Positions 8,454 to 17,627 of a DNA stretch of 64,000 bases are shown in pieces. Both the position numbers and the translations under genes were made by a program. Numbering within the stretch: the first letter of the stretch is position 1; each line of letters begins with the position of its first letter. The notes beneath the pieces were generated by a model. The model had not been told where the DNA came from and did no database searches. It worked only from the letters and a program-made list of their open reading frames with translations. The stretch comes from Paenibacillus glycanilyticus (GTDB lineage: Bacteria > Bacillota > Bacilli > Paenibacillales > Paenibacillaceae), in NCBI RefSeq assembly GCF_030161375.1, contig NZ_BSSQ01000026.1, forward strand, positions 1-64,000, given 5' to 3'.

Positions 8454-9200
8454 ATGATCACTAAGTCGATACCGAGCCTTCTCACGGTCGGGAACTTATT
8501 CCTTGGAATAGCCGCCATTATTCTCGTGTTTAATGAAAAGCCGGAGACAGCCGCAATGATGGTTATTATTGCAATGCTGCTTGACGGCGTGGACGGCCGT
8601 GTAGCACGTGCGCTGAATGCGCAAAGCGAGTTCGGCAAAGAACTCGATTCGTTATCCGATGTGATCTCGTTCGGCGTAGCGCCGGCTTTTATTATGTATG
8701 TCGTAGCCTTTCAAGAACTTAATCCGACCATTGCTTGGATTATTACAGCGTTATTCCCGATTTGCGGTGCTTTAAGGCTGGCCAGATTTAATGTAGTAGC
8801 CGGGAAACCGGGTTACTTTATCGGTCTTCCTATTCCTGCTGCCGGAGGCGTGCTTTGTACCCTTGCGCTGTTTCAGGATGATATCGCCGTGTCGGTATTG
8901 TTAGCGAGTACGCTTGTGTTGTCTCTGTTAATGGTCAGCACGATTAAATATCCAAACTTCAAAAAAATCGGCATTTCCAAAAAAGCCATCTGGGCAATCC
9001 CGTTTGTGATTGCGCTGGCTATTTTTCTGGGGATCCAATTTCCTAATCAGTTATCCAAAATTATCTTTGTTCCTATGTTGCTATATGCGCTTTATGGTCT
9101 AAAAAAAAACGTTGATGGTCGTCGCGTGAAAAAACGCGCCCGCAAACGCCGTGCCCAAGAGGTACAGGATGAGAATGTACAATCGGAAACAACGGCATAA
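8454..9200 (+). CDS. pssA: CDP-diacylglycerol--serine O-phosphatidyltransferase
   Basis: PssA makes phosphatidylserine from CDP-diacylglycerol and serine, the first step to phosphatidylethanolamine. The 248-residue membrane protein has the CDP-alcohol transferase signature DGVDGRVAR, then a Gly and Asp-rest-Asp pattern (residues about 43-68), and several hydrophobic segments. The C-terminus ends in a basic stretch (RRVKKRARKRRAQ). An AGAGGTGG site precedes the ATG. In B. subtilis pssA sits elsewhere, so this place between disA and yacL is a local difference. Phosphatidylserine versus another alcohol acceptor is assigned by family resemblance. Confidence 0.85.
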   Translation: MITKSIPSLLTVGNLFLGIAAIILVFNEKPETAAMMVIIAMLLDGVDGRVARALNAQSEFGKELDSLSDVISFGVAPAFIMYVVAFQELNPTIAWIITALFPICGALRLARFNVVAGKPGYFIGLPIPAAGGVLCTLALFQDDIAVSVLLASTLVLSLLMVSTIKYPNFKKIGISKKAIWAIPFVIALAIFLGIQFPNQLSKIIFVPMLLYALYGLKKNVDGRRVKKRARKRRAQEVQDENVQSETTA

Positions 9201-9298
9201 CCCCCCCACAAAGTGAAGCAAAGCTTTGTAGCTTATGCCGATTACTTTGCGGGGACCCCGGTGTGGAAAACAAAAAATAGTATAGCTTAAACATAAAG

Positions 9299-9337
9299 AA
9301 GGAGCTGGCCCCTGATGGGGCAGCTCCTTTTTTGCGT
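9299..9337. terminator. Bidirectional terminator between pssA and the converging gene
   Basis: AAGGAGCTGGCCCC and GGGGCAGCTCCTTTTTT form a strong hairpin with a T tail on the plus strand. The minus strand reads into an A/T-rich flank. It serves pssA and can also serve the convergent gene ending at 9350. Confidence 0.85.
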
Positions 9338-9349
9338 ACATGATTCGTA

Positions 9350-9745
9350 TTACGTTAAGTTAAACAATCCAAGCGTGGAGCATTTGTCGTATTCATTGGC
9401 GACAACTTCGTCCAGCTGGATATCAAGCAGATTGCACATCGCCGTCATGTAGAACAAATTACGTCCTAGCTCGGTTTTGAGAACATCGCGGCAAGATTCG
9501 CATACATGGCCGGAAAGATGGCTTTGGAGCGTAGATTTGGCACTCTCGAGATTCAGTTCATCCGCATACTCTTGCTTGCGAGCGTTGAGCTCGATACAGC
9601 CGCAATCCGTTACGGCTTTCGTTACCGCGCGGTTAACGGATGCATTCGATTGACCTAATTTGGACATGACATCAAGCAGGCTACGATGCCTAAGCAATAG
9701 TTCGGACACTTGCTGCTGGAATTCCTCCAGTGTTGGAGCGCTCAT
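9350..9745 (-). CDS. Small cysteine-rich protein with a MazG-like C-terminal segment, function unknown
   Basis: I do not recognise this 131-residue protein with certainty. Its C-terminal third (ELGRNLFYMTAMCNLLDIQLDEVV, about residues 92-115, then a conserved-looking tail) resembles the last helices of MazG-type nucleotide pyrophosphohydrolases. The acidic metal-binding helix is absent. It has a CGC at 48-50 and a CESC at 82-85 that could form a metal site, plus C104 and C122. I start it at the ATG at 9745, five bases after GAGGTGG; an upstream in-frame ATG at 9772 lacks such a site. It runs against the flanking genes and has its own transcription unit. Confidence 0.75.
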   Translation of the reverse strand: MSAPTLEEFQQQVSELLLRHRSLLDVMSKLGQSNASVNRAVTKAVTDCGCIELNARKQEYADELNLESAKSTLQSHLSGHVCESCRDVLKTELGRNLFYMTAMCNLLDIQLDEVVANEYDKCSTLGLFNLT

Positions 9746-9895
9746 CGATTCCACCTCTTTCATCAGCTTCATCTGCTTTAACTGCTACTTCCATTATAAG
9801 CATACCTTGCCTGCAATTCAAAATGAAAAATCATTCACGAACCTACGGTTTAGCACGTCCATTATTGGAACATAATTGTAATGGAGGTGGTATTT

Positions 9896-10987
9896 ATGAT
9901 GAGACGTATTATTCAAATGGCCGGTCTATTATTTGGCGGATTGGCGGGACTGGAAGTAGAAGGAAGAACGAATGGCATAGAAGGCTGGACGCAATCGTCG
10001 CTTGGTATTTGGGAAGGAACTAGCTTGTATTATTTCGCGATTGGGGCACTTTTTGGACTTCTTGTTGCGAGCATGGCTGCAGGACGGATTATCAAGAACA
10101 TGCAGCGCGGAATCGAACAAACGGCCGCAATGCCGATGAAGGATCTTCTTGCGGGTGGCGGCGGACTTCTTGCGGGATTGTTTTTATCCGCTTTGTTGTA
10201 TCCTGCTGTAGCCAAGATTGGCGGCCCGGGTCTTCTGATTCCGGCAATCATGTCGCTCTTCTGCGGGTATTTGGGTCTTCGGATCGGCCTTAACAAGAAG
10301 GATGAACTGGCGGCAGCATTATCGGCTATTCTAGAGCAGCGCAAAGCTCAGCCGGTGGTTGAAGAAACAAGCGGATTCGAAGAGCATAAAATTTTGGACA
10401 CCAGCGTCATTATCGATGGCCGGATCGCGGATATTTGCAAAACCGGGTTTATTGAAGGCACGTTGGTTATTCCCGAGTTTGTACTGGAAGAGCTGCAGCA
10501 TATTGCGGACTCCTCGGATCTTTTGAAGCGCAACCGCGGACGCCGCGGGCTCGATATTCTGAACAAGATTCAAAAAGAACTGGATGTCCGGGTGCTAATC
10601 TACGAAGGAGACTTTGAAGAAATAAGCGAAGTGGACAGCAAGTTGGTTAAGCTGGCAAAAGTGCTGAAAGGCAAAGTCGTAACGAATGACTTCAACCTGA
10701 ATAAGGTATGTGAGCTGCAAGGCGTATCGGTTCTCAATATCAACGATCTGGCAAATGCAGTGAAGCCCGTCGTCCTTCCCGGTGAAGAAATTATCGTACA
10801 AGTTATTAAGGACGGCAAAGAACACGGACAAGGTGTCGCTTACCTGGATGACGGCACAATGATTGTTGTAGAGGGCGGACGCGATTATATCGGCACAACG
10901 ATGGAAGTGCTCGTAACTAGCGTTCTGCAAACCTCGGCAGGCCGAATGATATTCGCAAAACCTAAATTGTTGGAAAAAGCGCTGTAA
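9896..10987 (+). CDS. yacL: PIN/TRAM-domain membrane protein YacL
   Basis: The 363-residue protein has several hydrophobic segments in its first 120 residues. A PIN nuclease domain opens with HKILDTSVIIDGRI and has acidic residues spaced as in metal-dependent RNases. A TRAM domain (IIVQVIKDGKEHGQGVAYLDDG) lies near the C-terminus. It is therefore probably a membrane-anchored RNA-binding nuclease; the substrate is not known to me. The ATG at 9896 lies six bases after GGAGGTGG (9884-9890). yacL sits just before ispD in B. subtilis too. Confidence 0.88.
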   Translation: MMRRIIQMAGLLFGGLAGLEVEGRTNGIEGWTQSSLGIWEGTSLYYFAIGALFGLLVASMAAGRIIKNMQRGIEQTAAMPMKDLLAGGGGLLAGLFLSALLYPAVAKIGGPGLLIPAIMSLFCGYLGLRIGLNKKDELAAALSAILEQRKAQPVVEETSGFEEHKILDTSVIIDGRIADICKTGFIEGTLVIPEFVLEELQHIADSSDLLKRNRGRRGLDILNKIQKELDVRVLIYEGDFEEISEVDSKLVKLAKVLKGKVVTNDFNLNKVCELQGVSVLNINDLANAVKPVVLPGEEIIVQVIKDGKEHGQGVAYLDDGTMIVVEGGRDYIGTTMEVLVTSVLQTSAGRMIFAKPKLLEKAL

Positions 10988-11037
10988 CCTTGTATAGTAG
11001 GGAGTAGTTGTTCGATACGTACGAGGGAGATTAGGCG

Positions 11038-11742
11038 ATGAATGCACATTGGGGAGCGGTTGTCGTTGCGGCCGGACGCGGCTCGCGGATGGGAACCGCA
11101 GAAAGCAAACAGTATTTGCCGCTTCATGGCAAGCCCATTCTCGTTCACACGCTGGAACTATTCCAGGCAATGGACGAGATTGCCGATATCGCGCTAGTTG
11201 TTGGCGAAAGCGATGTTGAGCGTTGCAAGGGGCTAGTCATGGAGTACAAGCTGAGCAAGGTTACGGCTGTAGTGGCAGGAGGAAGCGAGCGGCAGCATTC
11301 CGTATATGCCGGGATCAAGTCGTTGTCGCCGGCTGCCGAATGGGTGATGGTGCATGACGGCGTGCGGCCGCTTATCACGAAGAAGGCTATACGTGCCTGC
11401 TGTGAGAAAGCCGAGCACAGCGGTGCAGCAGTTCTTGCCGTTCCGGTCAAGGATACAATTAAACAGGTAGACGACTCGGGTCTGATCGTTGCAACACCGG
11501 ACCGCCGAAGCTTGTGGGCGATACAAACGCCGCAAGCTTTTCGTCGTGATTTGCTGACTTCGGCGCATGAGAGAGCGGTGGCGGAACATTTTCTCGGCAC
11601 GGACGATGCTATGGTAGTGGAGCGGACAGGCGCGCCTGTCGCGATCGCGGAAGGCGATTATACGAATATTAAGATTACGACGCCGGAGGATTTGCCTTGG
11701 GCCGAGTTTTTGCTGGAGAAACGCATGGAGAGAGGAGAATAA
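11038..11742 (+). CDS. ispD: 2-C-methyl-D-erythritol 4-phosphate cytidylyltransferase
   Basis: IspD joins CTP to methylerythritol phosphate, the third step of the non-mevalonate isoprenoid pathway. The 234-residue protein begins with VVVAAGRGSRMG, the nucleotide-binding loop of the family, and keeps VMVHDGVRPL (about 102-111) and the D-D-A-M-V-V-E segment near the C-terminus. ispF follows three bases after the stop, so these two sequential enzymes of the pathway are coupled. Confidence 0.96.
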   Translation: MNAHWGAVVVAAGRGSRMGTAESKQYLPLHGKPILVHTLELFQAMDEIADIALVVGESDVERCKGLVMEYKLSKVTAVVAGGSERQHSVYAGIKSLSPAAEWVMVHDGVRPLITKKAIRACCEKAEHSGAAVLAVPVKDTIKQVDDSGLIVATPDRRSLWAIQTPQAFRRDLLTSAHERAVAEHFLGTDDAMVVERTGAPVAIAEGDYTNIKITTPEDLPWAEFLLEKRMERGE

Positions 11743-11745
11743 ACA

Positions 11746-12234
11746 ATGATTCGAGTAGGACAAGGATTTGATGTGCATCAGCTGGTGGAGGGCCGTCCGT
11801 GTATTATTGGGGGCGTGACAATTCCTTATGAGAAGGGGCTTCTGGGCCATTCTGACGCGGATGTATTGCTGCATGCCATTTCAGACGCTATTCTAGGGGC
11901 GCTTGGGCTAGGCGATATCGGCAAGCATTTTCCGGACACATCCGAAGATTTCAAGGATGCGGACAGCTTGAAGCTGCTGGAGCATGTATGGTCGCTGGCT
12001 AAGGAGCGGGGATACAAGCTGGGCAACTGCGATTCAACGATCATTGCGCAACGTCCGAAGATGGCGCCTTATATTCCGCAAATGGCGGAAATCATCGCCC
12101 GTGCGCTGGATGCGGAGATCGAACAGGTTAACGTGAAGGCGACAACGACGGAACAGCTCGGATTTACCGGAAGAGGAGAAGGAATTGCGTCCCAGTCGGT
12201 TGTCTGCTTGATTAAGGATGGTATAATCAAATAA
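11746..12234 (+). CDS. ispF: 2-C-methyl-D-erythritol 2,4-cyclodiphosphate synthase
   Basis: IspF cyclises CDP-methylerythritol phosphate with loss of CMP in the isoprenoid pathway. The 162-residue trimer subunit has zinc ligands in GFDVHQL (Asp9, His11) and the GHSDADVLLHAISDAILGA stretch, then the C-terminal KATTTEQLGFTGRGEGIA. An AGAGGAG site spans the ispD stop. It is nearly adjacent to ispD and 32 bp before gltX. Confidence 0.97.
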   Translation: MIRVGQGFDVHQLVEGRPCIIGGVTIPYEKGLLGHSDADVLLHAISDAILGALGLGDIGKHFPDTSEDFKDADSLKLLEHVWSLAKERGYKLGNCDSTIIAQRPKMAPYIPQMAEIIARALDAEIEQVNVKATTTEQLGFTGRGEGIASQSVVCLIKDGIIK

Positions 12235-12266
12235 TGGTTTAAGTTATACGAGAGGGGTCATTCACG

Positions 12267-13730
12267 ATGACACAAGAAGTGAGAGTCCGTTATGCACCGT
12301 CCCCGACGGGTCATTTACATATCGGTAATGCCAGAACGGCCTTATTTAATTATTTGTATGCACGCAGCTTAGGCGGCAAGTTCATTATCCGGATTGAAGA
12401 TACGGACGTGAAGCGCAACGTGGCGGGCGGAGAAGAAAGCCAGCTGAAATATTTGAAATGGCTTGGCGTTGACTGGGATGAAAGCATTGATATCGGCGGC
12501 GGTTACGGTCCTTACCGTCAAACCGAACGTTTGGATATCTATAAAGAATACTGGCAGGATCTGCTCGACCGAGGTCTTGCTTACCGTTGCTACTGCACGG
12601 AAGAAGAACTGGAGCAGGAGCGGGAAGAGCAGACGGCCCGCGGCGAGACGCCTCGCTATTCCGGACGCCATCGCAACTTAACGGAGGAACAACGTCAGGC
12701 GTTTGAAGCGGAAGGCCGCGTTGCGAGCGTGCGGTTCCGTGTGCCCGAAGGCAAAAGCTATGCTTGGGACGACATGGTCAAAGGTTCGATCAACTTCGAT
12801 ACCGCTGAGATGGGCGATTGGGTAATCGTGAAGAAGGACGGTATTCCAACTTATAACTTCGCGGTTGTTATCGATGACTACCTGATGAAGATCAGCCACG
12901 TGCTGCGCGGCGAAGACCATATTTCCAACACGCCGCGCCAGCTTATGATCTACGAAGCGCTCGGTTGGGAAGCTCCGAAGTTTGCTCATATGACGCTGAT
13001 CGTGAACGAAAGCCGCAAGAAGCTCAGCAAACGCGACGAGTCGATCATTCAATTTATCGAACAATACGACGATCTGGGATACCTGCCTGAAGCTATGTTT
13101 AACTTTATTGCCCTTCTTGGCTGGTCTCCAGAAGGCGAGCAGGAGATTTTCTCCCATGACGAGCTTGTTAACGTATTTACGGCTGAACGACTGAGCAAGA
13201 GCCCTGCCGTATTCGACACGCAGAAGCTGAGCTGGATGAACGGCGAATATTTGAAAAAGATCGACTTGCAGCGTCTCGTGGATCTTTGTTTGCCGCATCT
13301 GCAAAAAGCAGGCCACGTAGCCGAGCAACTGGATGAAGCGGGACGCGAGTGGGTAACGGCACTTGTCGCTCTGTATCAAGAGAAGCTCCGCGCAGCATCG
13401 GACATCGTGCCGCTGACGGAATTGTTCTTCCAAGATACCGTGGAAGATGAAGAAGAAGCTGCAGACGTGCTTGCGGAAGAGCAGGTTCCTGCCGTTCTGG
13501 CGGCATTCCTTGCTAAAATCGAAGAAAACGATGCGGCTGCCTTTACGGTTGACGGCATTAAAGACTGGATCAAAGCGGTACAAAAGGAAACGGGCTTTAA
13601 AGGCAAACAGCTGTTTATGCCGATCCGCGCCGCGCTCACTGGCCAGACGCATGGTTCTGATTTGAACCAATCGATTGCTTTGCTGGGCCGAGACAAAGTC
13701 GTTAACCGCCTTAAGAACCGTCTGGGCTAA
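12267..13730 (+). CDS. gltX: Glutamyl-tRNA synthetase (probably non-discriminating)
   Basis: GltX charges tRNA-Glu. In Firmicutes it usually also mischarges tRNA-Gln, which GatCAB then corrects. The 487-residue class I enzyme shows the HIGH-type motif PSPTGHLHIGNARTALF (residues 9-25) and the KLSKRDES loop. The anticodon-binding helical half follows. No glnS occurs in this window, but that alone does not settle the charging specificity. It begins at ATG 12267 after GAGAGGGG. The cysteine T-box operon starts 36 bp downstream with its own promoter. Confidence 0.96.
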   Translation: MTQEVRVRYAPSPTGHLHIGNARTALFNYLYARSLGGKFIIRIEDTDVKRNVAGGEESQLKYLKWLGVDWDESIDIGGGYGPYRQTERLDIYKEYWQDLLDRGLAYRCYCTEEELEQEREEQTARGETPRYSGRHRNLTEEQRQAFEAEGRVASVRFRVPEGKSYAWDDMVKGSINFDTAEMGDWVIVKKDGIPTYNFAVVIDDYLMKISHVLRGEDHISNTPRQLMIYEALGWEAPKFAHMTLIVNESRKKLSKRDESIIQFIEQYDDLGYLPEAMFNFIALLGWSPEGEQEIFSHDELVNVFTAERLSKSPAVFDTQKLSWMNGEYLKKIDLQRLVDLCLPHLQKAGHVAEQLDEAGREWVTALVALYQEKLRAASDIVPLTELFFQDTVEDEEEAADVLAEEQVPAVLAAFLAKIEENDAAAFTVDGIKDWIKAVQKETGFKGKQLFMPIRAALTGQTHGSDLNQSIALLGRDKVVNRLKNRLG

Positions 13731-13765
13731 CCCGAACAAGGCTGACAAGCTATGGGATAAATTCC

Positions 13766-13794
13766 TTGTCACCCTCATAGGGATTCGTTATACT
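13766..13794 (+). promoter_or_regulatory. SigA-type promoter of the cysE operon
   Basis: TTGTCA (13766-13771) and TATACT (13789-13794) are 17 bp apart, placing the RNA start near 13801, just upstream of the T-box stem I. Confidence 0.7.
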
Positions 13795-13800
13795 GTTACT

Positions 13801-14200
13801 AATTACAATTCGATGACTTGAAAAAAGCCATGAACAGGAAAAGTACGTTTTACCGGATTTACAGAGAGGACAATCAGCAATCGCCTACAGCCAAGCTTGT
13901 CGTTTGGCATTTAGGGATGCGGGCTGCAAGTTGTCTAATTCGGGGAGCGGAAAATGCACCTGGGAGCTTTGTTCCGATCCGTAGTCCTTCCACTTCGCAT
14001 ACCGAAGCTGGCGGAGCGGGGTAGGCAACAACGTATCAGCCAACGTTACAGGCATTAAGACGGACAGCCCGAGAGGCATGGCCCGAAGCTCATTAAGATG
14101 CTTTTGGTCAGCATGCGATCAGGTTTGTTCAAGCAGAGTGGAACCGCGACGTTACACGCCCGCCTCTGCAGCATTTCGATGCTGCGGGGGCTTTTTTTAT
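13801..14200 (+). promoter_or_regulatory. T-box riboswitch, cysteine-specific
   Basis: The 400-base leader of cysE contains the near-invariant T-box core AGAGTGGAACCGCGA (14135-14149), followed by a terminator with a T run. Stem I features include GGAAAAGTA (13838-13846) and AGAGAGG (13863-13869). The best specifier codon is TGC (13955-13957) in the context GGAAAATGCACC, a cysteine codon followed by a purine. The bulge TGGA pairs with an acceptor end whose discriminator base is U, which is what bacterial tRNA-Cys carries. Uncharged tRNA-Cys would favour the antiterminator. The specifier is chosen by context, without folding. Confidence 0.85.
14162..14199 (+). terminator. T-box-controlled terminator
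   Basis: GCAGCAT and ATGCTGC around a TTCG loop, extended by GCC and GGC, form a hairpin followed by seven T residues. It is the terminator half of the T-box switch. Confidence 0.85.
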
Positions 14201-14263
14201 GTTTCAGAGATTGTTTTGTTTTCTTTTTGCGGGGGTTGCTGCACATGGGAGAGGAGAACACGC

Positions 14264-14926
14264 ATGTTTCGCCATATTCGATCAGACATTAATGCAGTAT
14301 TTGAGAACGACCCGGCGGCACATAGCCGGTTCGAAGTCATCTTTACGTATTCGGGGTTGCATGCCATATGGGCGCACCGGATTGCAAATAAGCTTTTTCG
14401 AAAAGGATGGTTTACGTTCGCGCGGATCATCTCGCAGTTCAGCCGTTTTATGACGGGCATTGAGATTCATCCCGGCGCGACTATCGGAGAGCGGCTTTTC
14501 ATCGACCACGGAATGGGAATTGTGATTGGGGAAACATGCGAAATCGGCGACGATGTCGTTATTTATCAAGGCGTTACGCTTGGCGGGACCGGCAAAGAAA
14601 AGGGCAAAAGGCATCCCACCATCGGCAATAATGTTGTCATCGGTTCGGGGGCAAAAGTATTAGGTTCATTCAGCGTTGGCGATAATTCAAATATCGGATC
14701 TAATGCTGTCGTGCTGCGGGAAGTACCGGATAATTGCACCGTTGTCGGTAATCCAGGCAGGGTGGTCAAACGAAACGGCGAGCGGGTCGGAGACAGGCTT
14801 GACCATAAGCAGCTTCCGGATCCCGTTATTGAGATGTTCCGCGAAATGCACAAAGAAATAGAAAGTTTAAGGGCCGAAGTCGAGAAACTTCGCGAGCCTG
14901 TAGCTGGAGGAGAAACGAGATCATGA
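14264..14926 (+). CDS. cysE: Serine O-acetyltransferase
   Basis: CysE acetylates serine to O-acetylserine, the committed step of cysteine synthesis. The 220-residue protein has an N-terminal helical region and a left-handed beta-helix of hexapeptide repeats (about 65-165). The catalytic HGMGIVIGET segment and the GVTLGGTGKEKGKRHPT loop are both present. I start it at ATG 14264 behind GAGAGGAG, because the longer open frame runs back through the T-box. The stop overlaps cysS by four bases (ATGA). The T-box makes the enzyme respond to charged tRNA-Cys. Confidence 0.95.
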   Translation: MFRHIRSDINAVFENDPAAHSRFEVIFTYSGLHAIWAHRIANKLFRKGWFTFARIISQFSRFMTGIEIHPGATIGERLFIDHGMGIVIGETCEIGDDVVIYQGVTLGGTGKEKGKRHPTIGNNVVIGSGAKVLGSFSVGDNSNIGSNAVVLREVPDNCTVVGNPGRVVKRNGERVGDRLDHKQLPDPVIEMFREMHKEIESLRAEVEKLREPVAGGETRS

Positions 14927-16338
14927 ATGTACAAATTTACAATACGCTGACCCGTACAAAGGAAGCGTTCGTACCGCAGGAGCAAGGCAAGGTCAAAATG
15001 TATGTCTGCGGACCAACGGTATACGACTATATTCATATCGGCAACGCGCGTCCGGTTATTTTCTTTGATGTGGTGCGCCGTTACTTGGAATATGCAGGTT
15101 ATGACGTGAACTACATCGTGAACTTTACGGATGTGGACGATAAGCTGATCAAGAAAGCGGAACAGTCGGGACTGACCGTGCCGGAAGTTGCCGATAAATT
15201 CATTCAAGCTTTCAATGAGGACATTGCGTCGCTTGGCGTGCATAAGGCTTCGATGAATCCGCGTGTTACCGAGCATATCCCATCAATCATCGCGTTTATT
15301 CAGGGGCTTGTCGACAAAGGCTATGCTTATGCAAGCGAAGGCGATGTATACTTCCGGACGACAAAGTTTGAGGAATACGGCAAGCTGTCGCATCAGAATC
15401 TGGAGGAGCTGCAATTCGGCATTCGGATCGAAATCGGCGAGCGCAAAGAAAATCCGCAGGACTTTGTATTGTGGAAAGGCGTGAAGCCGGGCGAGATCAA
15501 CTGGGAGAGCCCTTGGGGAGCGGGGCGTCCGGGCTGGCATATCGAGTGCTCCGCAATGGCGCGCGAGTATCTCGGCGATACGCTTGATATCCATGGCGGC
15601 GGCCATGATCTGCAATTCCCGCACCACGAGTGCGAGGTTGCCCAGTCCGAAGCGTTTACCGGTAAGCCGCTTGCGAACTACTGGATGCATAACGGCTACA
15701 TTCATATCAACAATGAGAAAATGTCCAAGTCGCTTGGCAACGGGATTACCGTTAACGAGCTGGTGAAGCGGGTGAAGCCGGCGGCTATCCGTTACTTTAT
15801 TTTGTCGACCCATTACCGCAGCCCGCTTAACTTCACGGACGAGACGATCGCCCAAGCGGAGAACAGCGTGGAGCGGATTGCGAACTGTTCCGCGAACTTA
15901 AAGCACCGCCTATCGGCATTTGGCACGCCTGCTGCTTCCACGGAAGCGGGATCGGAATTAAGCGATCGTTTGGCGCAGATCAAAGCCCAATTCGAAGCGA
16001 AAATGGGCGATGACTTCAATACGCCGGATGCTATTACTGCCGTATTCGAGCTCGTAACGGAAGCCAATCAATACATGAACCGCGCGGACGCAACGGCGGA
16101 AGGAATGGCTGCCCTGCTTGAAACGCTGGAGCAGATGAATGCCGTGCTTGGACTCTTGCCTGAAGCAGACGCCTCAGTTGAACTTCTCGATGAAGAGATC
16201 GAAGCGCTGATTGTAGAGCGGACGGAAGTACGCAAAGCGAAAAACTGGGCACGCGCGGACGAGATCCGCAACCTGCTTACGGAAAAAGGCATTGCGCTAG
16301 AGGACACTCCGCAAGGGATTCGCTGGCGGCGCCTATAG
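14923..16338 (+). CDS. cysS: Cysteinyl-tRNA synthetase
   Basis: CysS charges tRNA-Cys. The 471-residue class I enzyme has the zinc-site cysteine and HIGH motif in VCGPTVYDYIHIGNARP (about residues 28-44), further zinc ligands (CSAMAR and HHECE) and the KMSKSLGN loop. The ATG overlaps the cysE stop, so cysteine synthesis and cysteine charging are translated together under one T-box. The gene ends 36 bp before mrnC with no terminator visible. Confidence 0.97.
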   Translation: MNVQIYNTLTRTKEAFVPQEQGKVKMYVCGPTVYDYIHIGNARPVIFFDVVRRYLEYAGYDVNYIVNFTDVDDKLIKKAEQSGLTVPEVADKFIQAFNEDIASLGVHKASMNPRVTEHIPSIIAFIQGLVDKGYAYASEGDVYFRTTKFEEYGKLSHQNLEELQFGIRIEIGERKENPQDFVLWKGVKPGEINWESPWGAGRPGWHIECSAMAREYLGDTLDIHGGGHDLQFPHHECEVAQSEAFTGKPLANYWMHNGYIHINNEKMSKSLGNGITVNELVKRVKPAAIRYFILSTHYRSPLNFTDETIAQAENSVERIANCSANLKHRLSAFGTPAASTEAGSELSDRLAQIKAQFEAKMGDDFNTPDAITAVFELVTEANQYMNRADATAEGMAALLETLEQMNAVLGLLPEADASVELLDEEIEALIVERTEVRKAKNWARADEIRNLLTEKGIALEDTPQGIRWRRL

Positions 16339-16374
16339 GTTTAAACCGCGAATCGAATGGAGGAAGCGTACAAG

Positions 16375-16872
16375 TTGAACAGTAATGAACAGAAATTGGA
16401 TATAACAGGGGAAGCGGGAATCGAAGGGATGGCAGGAGCTAGTCTCCTGTTCCATCGCCCGGCCAAGAGGACGCAGCTAATCAATCCGGTGGTGCTGGCT
16501 TATGTCGGAGACAGCGTGTTTGAACTGCTCGTCAGACAGTATTTGGTGTCGCTCCCCAATCATAAATCGCATCATTTGCATCGTGAAGCGACCAAGATTG
16601 TATCGGCCAAAGCCCAGCGCAAGCTGCTGGAGAAATGGCAGCCGCTGCTTACCGAAGAAGAGGCGGATATTGTAAGGCGAGGACGCAATACCAAGTCGGG
16701 TGCACCGCCGAAAAACGCCGATCCTGCCGATTATCGGCAGGCAACCGCATTGGAATGCTTGGTCGGTTATTTGTATTATGAAGATCGGATTGACCGTCTG
16801 AATGAATTGTTTGCGGCTGCAATAGCGCCGCAAGCAAATGAGCAGCAAGAAGAGAGGGAGGAAGAAGCGTGA
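16375..16872 (+). CDS. mrnC: Mini-ribonuclease 3 (23S rRNA maturation)
   Basis: MrnC trims both ends of 23S rRNA precursor in Firmicutes. The 165-residue protein has the RNase III catalytic core without the double-stranded RNA-binding domain, including NPVVLAYVGDSVFELLVR and the late ALECLVGYLYY helix with the metal-binding Glu. I start it at TTG 16375, eleven bases after GGAGG. An in-frame ATG at 16357 overlaps that Shine-Dalgarno sequence. The stop overlaps rlmB by four bases. As a downstream member of the cysE operon it may be read through from the T-box. Confidence 0.88.
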   Translation: MNSNEQKLDITGEAGIEGMAGASLLFHRPAKRTQLINPVVLAYVGDSVFELLVRQYLVSLPNHKSHHLHREATKIVSAKAQRKLLEKWQPLLTEEEADIVRRGRNTKSGAPPKNADPADYRQATALECLVGYLYYEDRIDRLNELFAAAIAPQANEQQEEREEEA

Positions 16873-17624
16873 CCGAACGTTACAACCAAGAAGAAATGAT
16901 TGCCGGAAAGCATCCTGTTATGGAGGCGCTTCGCTCCGGACGCGATATTAACAAGATTTGGATCGCCGAGGGCGCCCAGAAAAGCCTGACTCAACCGATT
17001 GTAGCGGAAGCCAAGCAACATGGCGTTATCGTGCAGTTTGTGGACAAGCGCAAGCTGGATACTATGGTGGAGGGCGTACAGCATCAAGGCGTTGTTGCCC
17101 AGGCGGCGGCTTTTGCTTATGCGGAGGTCGAAGATTTGCTGGCCAAAGCGCGCGAGCTGAACGAAACGCCGTTCCTGCTTATTCTCGACGAAATTGAGGA
17201 CCCGCACAACTTGGGCTCCATTCTCCGTACGGCGGAATGTACCGGGGTTCACGGGGTTATCATTCCTAAGCGCCGTTCGGTTGGATTGACCGCAACGGTA
17301 TTGAAGACCTCCGCTGGCGCGGCAGAACATGTACCGGTAGCACGCGTTACGAACCTTGCTCAGACGATCGACCGTTTGAAAGAGGAAGGCGTATGGGTGG
17401 CGGGTACAGACGTAAGCGCGCCGCAGGATGTGTATAAGACAAAATTTGATCTTCCGCTCGCGATTGTAATCGGGAATGAAGGCAAAGGCATGGGACGTTT
17501 GATCAAGGAAAAATGCGATTTCCTTGTTAAGCTTCCGATGCACGGCCGCTTAAACTCCTTGAATGCGTCCGTAGCAGCGGGCGTTCTGATGTACGAAGTG
17601 GTCAGGCAGCGCCGGAGTGTTTAG
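16869..17624 (+). CDS. rlmB: 23S rRNA (guanosine 2'-O)-methyltransferase, RlmB/TrmH family
   Basis: The 251-residue SPOUT enzyme transfers methyl groups from S-adenosylmethionine to ribose oxygen of rRNA. It has the short N-terminal substrate-binding domain (EEMIAGKHPVMEAL) and the knotted catalytic half with DEIEDPHNLGSILRTA, GNEGKGM and PMHGRLNSLNASVAAG, which are motifs 1 to 3 of the family. It starts with GTG overlapping the mrnC stop. The exact rRNA position methylated cannot be read from the sequence. Confidence 0.92.
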   Translation: MTERYNQEEMIAGKHPVMEALRSGRDINKIWIAEGAQKSLTQPIVAEAKQHGVIVQFVDKRKLDTMVEGVQHQGVVAQAAAFAYAEVEDLLAKARELNETPFLLILDEIEDPHNLGSILRTAECTGVHGVIIPKRRSVGLTATVLKTSAGAAEHVPVARVTNLAQTIDRLKEEGVWVAGTDVSAPQDVYKTKFDLPLAIVIGNEGKGMGRLIKEKCDFLVKLPMHGRLNSLNASVAAGVLMYEVVRQRRSV

Positions 17625-17627
17625 CCG

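Noticed and set aside
14078..14263. Longer N-terminus of cysE running through the T-box
   Set aside because: The extension has no ribosome-binding site, crosses the terminator, and is absent from serine acetyltransferases.
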